8,174 bases of DNA from assembly GCA_019894655.1 (NCBI GenBank), contig JAGXNZ010000123.1, positions 1-8,174 of the forward strand. The letters run 5' to 3'. Shown piece by piece: positions 1-6,112 of the stretch. The notes under the pieces were generated by a model. It was not told where the DNA came from, searched no databases, and was given only the letters and a program-made list of their open reading frames with translations. The position numbers and the translations under genes are program-made. This stretch comes from Promethearchaeota archaeon (GTDB lineage Archaea > Asgardarchaeota > Lokiarchaeia > Sigynarchaeales > SOKP01). Within the stretch, counting starts at the first letter, position 1; each line of letters starts with the position of its first letter.

Positions 1-1520
1 AGAAGATCCGTAAAACCGATAATGGCATTTAATGGAGTTCTTAATTCATGAGACATCGTAGCCATAAACTCAGTTTTTATTTGAGAAGATTTAACTATCT
101 GGTCTAAATACAACTTCTGTTGTTCTAAAGCGTCATTTAGCTCTTTTGTTCTCTTTTGAACTTCGACTTCTAATTCTTCCTTAAATTTCTCTGTTATAAG
201 TTCACCCTTCTTTTTTTCTGTAATATCTTGAAAAATAAATTGAATTAAGGTTTTATTATTCTGTTTTATTAACGAAGCTTGAAGAACAACCCATATAAGG
301 TCGCCACCTTTAATCTTAACTTGAATTTCAATAGGTTTTGGGAAATCATTATTAAACGAAGCGCGAAATATTAATTTATAAAAAGATTTAACTTCTTGAG
401 AGAAAATATCTGTCAATTTATTTATAGGTTTATCAATAAATTCTTCTTTTTCATACCCAAACAACTTTTTTGTTGTGGAATTAGAATCAATAACAATACC
501 TTTAAGATTAATAAGTAATATTGCATTTGGTGAGTCTTCAAATAAATTTTTATACCGCTTTTCTGCTGATTTCCGATCTGAAATATCCCTCGAAATAATT
601 AAAGTGTTATGTGTCCCTTTTTTACTCGAAAATGTTTGTCCTCTACATTCAAACCATATCCAGACCCCCTCTTTGTGTTTAATTCTAAGTTCAATTACCG
701 ACATCCCTGAACGGAAATCTGTTGTCAGAGTTTCGATTGCTCTATCTTTATCTTCCGGATGTACAAAGTCTAAATATGAACGACCAATAATTTCTTTGCT
801 AGTATACCCTAATAAGTTTTTCAAGGTATTTTCATTGACATATTCAAATTTAAAAAGCTGATCTATTATGGAAATCAAATCGTTGATATTTTCAATCATT
901 AATCTATATTTTTCTTTGGACTCTTTCAGTTCCTGCTCTATTATATTCCGCTCCAGAGCATTACCTATAATTTGAGACGAGATTCTAAGAATCGAAGTAG
1001 CTTCTTCACTCCATTGGATTGGCGCTGAGATGTTGCTAAACCCGATAAATCCTGCTGATACTCCTTTTACGTATAAAGGATAAACTAAAACAGACTTAAT
1101 ATCTTGTAGTTCTAAAAATTCTTTTGTTTGCATTGCTTCATCTGGTAAATCAGTTAAATTATTGATCTTTATCAAATTCCCGCTCGTTATTTGTTTGATC
1201 CACCAAGGAAGCGTTTTAAATTCTAAATTCTGGAGAATATGGATTTGTGGCGATACCTCCTCTGCACACCACTCGTGTGTATTACTCATAACCTTATTTT
1301 CCTCGTTAAAAAGAAAAAGGTAAGTGCGACTCGCTTCACTAAGAATACCCATGTTCTGCAGTGAAGCATTAATATCCTCATCTAGATTAACATTTGCGAT
1401 AAATCTTAATGATAGTGTGGATATATAAGCCTCTATTCTTGACCAATCTTTAACAGACTTATCTATTTCCTTTATATCATCCGTTGTTCCTTCAACAATT
1501 TCGTTCTCTTTATCAATCAT
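1..1520 (-). CDS. GAF-PAS-PAS sensor histidine kinase, 3' end cut by window edge
   Basis: Reading leftward from the ATG at 1520, the frame stays open for 506 codons to the window edge, so the C-terminus is missing. The order seen is a GAF-like domain (about residues 25-190), a PAS domain (about 203-318, ending RDISDRK), a second PAS domain (about 319-434, ending QDITEKK), a coiled-coil linker (about 440-475) and the start of a HisKA/DHp domain. The H-box SHELRTPLNAIIGF places the phospho-accepting histidine at residue 491. The ATP-binding domain should lie beyond base 1. No membrane segment or signal peptide is visible, so it should sense a cytosolic signal, autophosphorylate and pass phosphate to an unseen response regulator. 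It starts 12 bp after the neighbouring kinase stops, with no clear Shine-Dalgarno, which suggests translation within a polycistronic message. The last 41 visible residues match the neighbouring kinase at 34 positions, pointing to paralogy. The ligand is unknown. Confidence 0.93.
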   Translation of the reverse strand, partial: MIDKENEIVEGTTDDIKEIDKSVKDWSRIEAYISTLSLRFIANVNLDEDINASLQNMGILSEASRTYLFLFNEENKVMSNTHEWCAEEVSPQIHILQNLEFKTLPWWIKQITSGNLIKINNLTDLPDEAMQTKEFLELQDIKSVLVYPLYVKGVSAGFIGFSNISAPIQWSEEATSILRISSQIIGNALERNIIEQELKESKEKYRLMIENINDLISIIDQLFKFEYVNENTLKNLLGYTSKEIIGRSYLDFVHPEDKDRAIETLTTDFRSGMSVIELRIKHKEGVWIWFECRGQTFSSKKGTHNTLIISRDISDRKSAEKRYKNLFEDSPNAILLINLKGIVIDSNSTTKKLFGYEKEEFIDKPINKLTDIFSQEVKSFYKLIFRASFNNDFPKPIEIQVKIKGGDLIWVVLQASLIKQNNKTLIQFIFQDITEKKKGELITEKFKEELEVEVQKRTKELNDALEQQKLYLDQIVKSSQIKTEFMATMSHELRTPLNAIIGFTDL

Positions 1521-1532
1521 AATTCAGAGGTT

Positions 1533-4349
1533 TTACAGTTTCATTAGAAAAGATTCGATATTTTTTACTTTGGTTAATTTCTCCTTTAAAGTCTTTGGAA
1601 GATTGAAAGTAAATGTAGTTCCTTTCTCCAATCTACTACTAAAGGAAATATTTCCTCCATGAATATTGATCAATCTCTTAGTTAATGCTAGACCTAAGCC
1701 AGTCCCTTGAGTAGCATCTACATAGTGTGATTTTACCCTTTTAAAATCTTGAAATATGATATCAAAATCTTTCTCTGAAATTCCAATTCCAGTATCTTTT
1801 ACAACGAACTCCCATTCTTTTTTACTTTCTTTAAATTCGAATATTATCATGCCTTTCTCAGTAAATTTTATAGCGTTGCTTAAAAGATTGTGAATAATTT
1901 GTTTGAATTTAATTCGATCTGCAAAAATGAAGTGGTCTCTTTTAAGACCAACTAGTTCCCATTTAATATCTTTCTCCGCAAATAAAGGTTTTAAAGTCGA
2001 TATTACTTGGTTAATTATATTATTAAGTTGAATTTCTTCAATTTTTAACGGTGTTTGACCAGACTCGATTTTTGAGATATCTAGTACATCAGTAATCATA
2101 TCTAGCAAGTTTTTAGAAGAATCGTCAATATCTTTAATGTATTCCATCTGTTCCATGTTTAGTTCACCAAAAACACCTTCAATAAGCAGTTCTGTAAAAC
2201 CGATTATTGCGTTTAACGGAGTCCTTAATTCGTGAGACATCGTCGCTAAAAATTCCGTTTTAAAGCTAGAAGATTTTTCTATTTGATCTAAATACAATCT
2301 CTGTTTTTCTAAAAGATCTTTTAAGTCTTTAGTTCTGTACTCTACTTCTCTCTCCAATTGTTCTGTGAATTTTTCTTTTAGTCTCTCATTTTTTTTTCGT
2401 TCTGTTATATCTATTAACCATAACCTCAAATTAATTGGCTGCTGTTTAATACCGTAAGTATATAATCTAGTGGCAGTTATCCATTTTGTCCTTCCATCCC
2501 CCAGGAGAATTCTAAATTCAACATCATTTTCTTCACTTGAGGACATCAATAACGATCTATCTTCGGGATGCACCATTTTATAGAATAAGTTTTCAGCTTT
2601 TATTTCATTTAGAGAACATTCAAGAATATCTGAAAGAGCAGGATTAGCATATTCAACCTTATTTTCAATTAGGTTAATTTCTAAGATACCTAAAGTAGTT
2701 GTTTCAATTAAATCGAGATATTTTTCTTGACTTTCTTTTAATTGATTTTGAATTTCTTTGAGTGCCGTAATATCGACGAAAGCCTCCAGTAAATAGTTAA
2801 TATCACCAAGAGTAATTGGTAGAACAGATATTAATACTGGAACCTCGTTTCCAGATTTTTTTTTTAAGATTACTTCAGTTTGATTTCTCTCTTTGCCATG
2901 ATCAGGTAAAGAGTAAGATTTGTTTTCAGTGGGGCAAGTTATTTCATACCAATTTTTACCTAAAATCTCAAATTCATCAGCGTAACCTAATAAACTTAAA
3001 GCAGCCTTATTCACTGACTGTATCGTTTCATCATTACCTACCAGTATAATTCCCATAGGAAGTGTTTCCAAAACTTTCCTGGTCGTTTCAAGTGTTCTTT
3101 TTAATTTTTCTTCTGCCTTTCGCTTCTCCGTAGTATCAATAAGAGTTACTAAATCTGCTGGGCGTCCGTTATACGTAATAGTTGTAGAAATATTATCAAC
3201 CCAAAATTTTTCTCCAGAGCTCTTTACGCAATGTATTGGATATTGGAGTTTTACATCAGGATCTCCAATTTGTTTCTTTCTTGCTTGTTCCATAACAAAT
3301 TCTAAAGAATCTTCTGCCATAGTTTTTGCGTACTCTTTTGGTGTCCAGGTAAGCATTTCTTCTCTTTCATAACCAAACAGATCTGCCATTTTTTGATTTG
3401 TATATACCACCAAATCATCCTGCAAAATTGTTATCGCTAGGTGAGAGTCCTCTGTGATTGTTCTAAAATGTTCTTCTGATTCTATTAACCTTTGCTCCAA
3501 AACAAATTTTTCTGTAATATCGATAAATGTACCATCTATTCTAACTGGCTTTCCTTCTTTATCTTTAATCACATGGGAATTTAGTGACAAAACAACTTTG
3601 GAGCCATCTTTCTTTAGAGCGTGGCAGATATAATTTTTAACATAACCATCTTTTAATAACTGTTCTAGGTATACTTCGCGGAGTTCAGGATTCTCCCAAA
3701 GAAGTTCTACATTAGTATTTTTTAAATTCAGAGAGGCTTCATATCCTAGAATAAAACTATACGCCGGATTATGGTTCAAAAGCTCCCCTCCAAGCAATAC
3801 CTGGTAAAAAGCTACATCTAAATTATTTATAATATCTCGGTGTTTCGTTTCTGAATCGTTTAGTTTTGTTTCTAAATTTTTACGCTCTGATATGTCTCTT
3901 ATAATTCCAACCGCGTTCCACTGTCCGTTTACTTGAAACGAGGAGAGAGAAAGTTCTATTGGAAATTCTTCTCCATTCTTCCTTTTTCCTTCTAATTCAA
4001 GAGTTTTGCCGATGGCGCTGCCTTGGCCAGAATTCCTGAATTTAGCAAATGCTTTTTTAAATAACTCTAAATATCGCTCAGGAGCGAATAATTGATGTAA
4101 ATCCTTATTAAGTACATCATTTTTACCTAATCCAAATAATCTTTCTGCTGATTTGTTCCAATATATAATTAAACCTTGTTCATTGATCTGAATTATCGCA
4201 TCTTGGGCAAACGAGCTTAAAAACCTTAAAATCTCTTCGTTTTCTGGTTTTCCGGATAATCTTTCTGTATGTTTTAGTTCATATTTCACTTTTAAGCTTT
4301 CCTTTATTTTTTTAATTACGAGGAAATTTTCCTCTTCTAATTCATGCAA
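1533..4349 (-). CDS. Cytosolic multi-PAS sensor histidine kinase (five PAS domains)
   Basis: A 938-residue protein with five successive PAS-type domains: about residues 40-155 (ends RDISERK), 165-285 (FIDITEK), 290-410 (LIDTTEKRK), 418-530 (FVDITAL) and 540-653 (LIDITERKK). A coiled coil (about 655-695) leads to a HisKA/DHp domain with H706 in SHELRTPLNAIIGF. The HATPase domain has an N-box around N821/N825 (NLLSNAIKFT), a G1 box DTGIGIS (852-858) and a G2 box GTGLGLAL (882-889), so all the motifs for autophosphorylation are present. There are no membrane segments and no receiver domain; the response regulator is not in the window. The start used is TTG at 4349, overlapping the last 8 bp of the upstream GTPase gene. 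An alternative is the in-frame GTG at 4289, which has AAGGA-like bases upstream; it would remove 20 residues but no domain. The ligands of the PAS domains cannot be predicted. The kinase assignment is firm. Confidence 0.96.
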   Translation of the reverse strand: MHELEEENFLVIKKIKESLKVKYELKHTERLSGKPENEEILRFLSSFAQDAIIQINEQGLIIYWNKSAERLFGLGKNDVLNKDLHQLFAPERYLELFKKAFAKFRNSGQGSAIGKTLELEGKRKNGEEFPIELSLSSFQVNGQWNAVGIIRDISERKNLETKLNDSETKHRDIINNLDVAFYQVLLGGELLNHNPAYSFILGYEASLNLKNTNVELLWENPELREVYLEQLLKDGYVKNYICHALKKDGSKVVLSLNSHVIKDKEGKPVRIDGTFIDITEKFVLEQRLIESEEHFRTITEDSHLAITILQDDLVVYTNQKMADLFGYEREEMLTWTPKEYAKTMAEDSLEFVMEQARKKQIGDPDVKLQYPIHCVKSSGEKFWVDNISTTITYNGRPADLVTLIDTTEKRKAEEKLKRTLETTRKVLETLPMGIILVGNDETIQSVNKAALSLLGYADEFEILGKNWYEITCPTENKSYSLPDHGKERNQTEVILKKKSGNEVPVLISVLPITLGDINYLLEAFVDITALKEIQNQLKESQEKYLDLIETTTLGILEINLIENKVEYANPALSDILECSLNEIKAENLFYKMVHPEDRSLLMSSSEENDVEFRILLGDGRTKWITATRLYTYGIKQQPINLRLWLIDITERKKNERLKEKFTEQLEREVEYRTKDLKDLLEKQRLYLDQIEKSSSFKTEFLATMSHELRTPLNAIIGFTELLIEGVFGELNMEQMEYIKDIDDSSKNLLDMITDVLDISKIESGQTPLKIEEIQLNNIINQVISTLKPLFAEKDIKWELVGLKRDHFIFADRIKFKQIIHNLLSNAIKFTEKGMIIFEFKESKKEWEFVVKDTGIGISEKDFDIIFQDFKRVKSHYVDATQGTGLGLALTKRLINIHGGNISFSSRLEKGTTFTFNLPKTLKEKLTKVKNIESFLMKL

Positions 4350-5223
4350 TTATTTTATTCAGTGATAGAAAAATGTGATATGACTCAAAACTTCTTTCGA
4401 ATTCATCATTTAAAGCAGTTGAGAACTCTTTTTCATAACCTATTTTGAAAAAATAAGATCTTTCTGTTAATTTAAAAGAATTAAGAGCTTCGTTGCCTTG
4501 CACGAAATTTACCTGGAGTAATCTATCGATGTGTGAAGTAATATCATCAATTTTAAAATTAAATTCACGAGATAAAATTTCTTTATCATAAAATACTTCT
4601 TTTTCCATTTCTAGAAGCATCTTGATCTCATTTTTGATGTTAGACCGCTCTTCTTCTCCAATTTGAGGTCGTTCCTCTTGGTTAAAAAGTAGATTTAAAA
4701 TTTCACCTAATATTGAATATGTTGAAAAAAAGAATTCTTCTGCAATGGAAGTTTTATATATATCTATTTCTTGACCTCTACGATATTGAGATTTAAAGAA
4801 ATCGGCAATCGCTTTAATTTTGTGGAACACATAGGAAGGTTCAACTAAATCAATTTTATGAATAAATGTAATAATTTTGCACTCCGAGAGGTGTAATCGT
4901 TTTTTGATCTGGAGAATTTTGATTAAAAAAGATATTATTAATTCTAAAGAATTCATAATGTCAAAAATACAAATTACTAAATTGCTATTATTAAAAATGT
5001 CTTGGTTAGTAGAAAGCCAAAGATCATTCTCTTGACCCGCTAAATCAAATATCCCGAAATGTGAATTAAACAGGGAATACGAACTTGAATTTACGCCTCT
5101 TGTTGGTTCTAAAGGTTCGTCTAAAAGCGTTTTAGGGTTACTCATTTCAAAATAGGAATTATAAATTGAAGTTTTACCCACACCAGCGGGACCTACAAGG
5201 ACCATTTTTTTACTTTCTTTCAT
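4342..5223 (-). CDS. Rag/Gtr-like small GTPase with winged-helix-like C-terminus
   Basis: A 293-residue GTPase. The G domain (about 1-182) has G1 GPAGVGKTS (11-19), a G2 threonine T41 in EPTRGV, G3 DLAGQE (60-65), G4 HKID (122-125) and G5 TSI (158-160). HKxD instead of NKxD, the TSI-x-x-E form of G5 and the DIFNNSNLVICIFD segment are typical of the Rag/Gtr family, the nutrient-sensing GTPases of eukaryotes that also occur in Asgard archaea. Unlike eukaryotic Rag proteins, no roadblock-type C-terminal domain is evident; residues about 195-262 read as helices plus a possible wing, like a winged helix (inferred, moderate). G64-type glutamine placement (Q64) suggests hydrolysis competence. No lipidation motif or membrane segment is seen. 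It lies 21 bp after the longin-like gene and overlaps the kinase gene by 8 bp, so it is probably regulated by the former and functionally tied to the latter. MglA-like or other Ras-superfamily subgroups are less likely because of HKxD. Confidence 0.88.
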   Translation of the reverse strand: MKESKKMVLVGPAGVGKTSIYNSYFEMSNPKTLLDEPLEPTRGVNSSSYSLFNSHFGIFDLAGQENDLWLSTNQDIFNNSNLVICIFDIMNSLELIISFLIKILQIKKRLHLSECKIITFIHKIDLVEPSYVFHKIKAIADFFKSQYRRGQEIDIYKTSIAEEFFFSTYSILGEILNLLFNQEERPQIGEEERSNIKNEIKMLLEMEKEVFYDKEILSREFNFKIDDITSHIDRLLQVNFVQGNEALNSFKLTERSYFFKIGYEKEFSTALNDEFERSFESYHIFLSLNKIIA

Positions 5224-5244
5224 TTTAACATGCTCAACAATTAA

Positions 5245-5919
5245 TTATTTACTAGGAGAAGATATTGGCTCATCAAGTGTGTTTATTATGTCCTTACATG
5301 CATCCAGCATCATTTCAATGTAACTTTCTAATTCTAGTTCTGGAATTTTACCTAATTTTCTTTTATGCTCTAATATTAACTCACAGAAACCTTGAATAGT
5401 GTTTACTCCGCTACGAATTTGTAGATTAATGGATTCCAACGGCAAAATCTCGTCTTTTTTCATGTAAGCATCATTAATTTCGTTAAAAAAGCCTTCAAAT
5501 GCTTTTTTATTATCTGAAAGAATTTTTTCGTGATCAATTTTGTGAAAAATCATAGCTATTCTTTTAAAGTGCAGTATTGGAATAAGAGGATATTCGACAT
5601 CACGGAGTAAAATAATAGCATATAATTGTTTTTTTCCTCGTGCATTTTGATCTTCGATTTCGACCTTATAGATTTGAGAGTAAAAACAATCAAAGTCTAG
5701 GATGACAAATTGATTCTTTGTGTTAAGAGCGTCTCTTAATAGGTTTCTTATAAAAGTTTCATCATTAAGCGGTGCTGAAGAATAGAGTGCCCGTGGACCC
5801 AATACGTGATCATACTTTCCAATTATAATCACAAAGGGATATTTGTCCAATGCTTCTTTAAATCCTTCATACGGATCTAATTTCTCGTCTTTTTCTCTTA
5901 ACTGGGTATTTTGAGTCAT
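5245..5919 (-). CDS. Longin-like GTPase regulator fused to a DHp-like helical pair lacking histidine
   Basis: A 224-residue protein, first gene of the leftward operon. Residues about 27-153 look like a longin fold: a hydrophobic strand (YPFVIIIG), then a GPRALY motif at 41-46, alternating strands (FVILDFD, AIILL) and a helix. The strand-loop-GP-x-x-x-Y pattern recalls the N-terminal longin domains of NPRL2 and folliculin, which regulate Rag GTPases in eukaryotes; with a Rag-like GTPase next door, a regulator role is likely but inferred. Residues about 157-217 align by eye with the DHp domain of the kinase encoded two genes downstream: LQIRSGVNTIQGF sits on HELRTPLNAIIGF, and YIEMMLDACKDII on YIKDIDDSSKNLL. 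The phospho-accepting histidine is replaced by L166, and no ATPase domain follows. It may dimerise, or pair with the operon's kinases. The ATG at 5919 has a good ribosome binding site (AGAGGT, 9 nt away). The gene is certain; the domain calls are moderate. Confidence 0.8.
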   Translation of the reverse strand: MTQNTQLREKDEKLDPYEGFKEALDKYPFVIIIGKYDHVLGPRALYSSAPLNDETFIRNLLRDALNTKNQFVILDFDCFYSQIYKVEIEDQNARGKKQLYAIILLRDVEYPLIPILHFKRIAMIFHKIDHEKILSDNKKAFEGFFNEINDAYMKKDEILPLESINLQIRSGVNTIQGFCELILEHKRKLGKIPELELESYIEMMLDACKDIINTLDEPISSPSK

Positions 5920-5925
5920 ATTATC

Positions 5926-5945
5926 TTAACCTCTTTGAGAGTTAA
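5926..5945 (-). promoter_or_regulatory. Small hairpin covering the ribosome binding site of the longin-like gene
   Basis: On the leftward transcript, TTAACTCT and AGAG-G-TTAA can pair around a CAA loop, giving an 8-bp stem with one bulged G. The AGAGGT ribosome binding site (5929-5934) lies in the 3' arm, 9 nt from the ATG at 5919. The stem is AT-rich and weak, so any effect on translation would be mild; chance is a real alternative. Confidence 0.3.
5929..5934 (-). promoter_or_regulatory. Shine-Dalgarno site for the longin-like gene
   Basis: AGAGGT on the minus strand, 9 nt before the ATG at 5919, complements the CCUCC-type 3' end of archaeal 16S rRNA. It is the clearest Shine-Dalgarno site in the window and fixes the start of the first gene of the operon. 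The downstream operon genes lack a comparably good site. Confidence 0.7.
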
Positions 5946-5981
5946 ACATTTATGTCAATTTTTTACAACAACTATTTTTTT

Positions 5982-6002
5982 CTTCATACAAAACTTCATA
6001 CA
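5982..6002. repeat. 9-bp direct repeat in the divergent promoter region
   Basis: CTTCATACA occurs at 5982-5990 and again at 5994-6002, a 12-bp period (a little over one helical turn). It sits just downstream of the inferred leftward transcription start (about 6011), where a bound protein could block transcription of the kinase/GTPase operon. A regulator site is only an inference from position and spacing. Confidence 0.35.
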
Positions 6003-6029
6003 TGTCTCTTTCACACACTTAATAGTATA

Positions 6030-6050
6030 ATTTATATATTAATGTTTTGT
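6030..6050 (-). promoter_or_regulatory. Archaeal promoter (BRE/TATA) for the leftward four-gene operon
   Basis: On the minus strand ACAAAACAT followed by TAATATATAAATT fits an archaeal BRE plus TATA box. With the usual spacing of about 25 nt from the TATA centre, transcription would start near 6011, leaving a leader of about 90 nt before the ATG at 5919. That leader holds the direct repeat and the ribosome-binding-site hairpin. The start site is inferred, not seen. Confidence 0.5.
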
Positions 6051-6075
6051 TTCTACACTATTCCGTTCGATTTGC

Positions 6076-6092
6076 ACCAAAAATTTATATAA
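6076..6092 (+). promoter_or_regulatory. Archaeal promoter (BRE/TATA) for the Arf-like GTPase gene; probably leaderless
   Basis: ACCAAAA followed by TTTATATAA (TATA core 6084-6091) matches the BRE/TATA layout. The core is centred about 25 bp before the ATG at 6113, so transcription should begin at or next to the start codon. No Shine-Dalgarno sequence occurs between 6093 and 6112, consistent with a leaderless message. Confidence 0.55.
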
Positions 6093-6112
6093 TTGAAGTT
6101 TATTAATAATCT

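Noticed and set aside
475..861. Plus-strand 128-codon open frame
   Set aside because: Antisense to the PAS region of the GAF-PAS-PAS kinase; the translation has no recognisable domain and no promoter or ribosome binding site.
2816..3049. Plus-strand 77-codon open frame
   Set aside because: Antisense to a PAS domain of the large kinase; low-complexity translation without family features.
4342..5223. Annotation of the GTPase as MglA or a Rab/Ras-type protein
   Set aside because: G4 is HKID rather than NKxD and G5 is TSI-x-x-E, which fit Rag/Gtr better.
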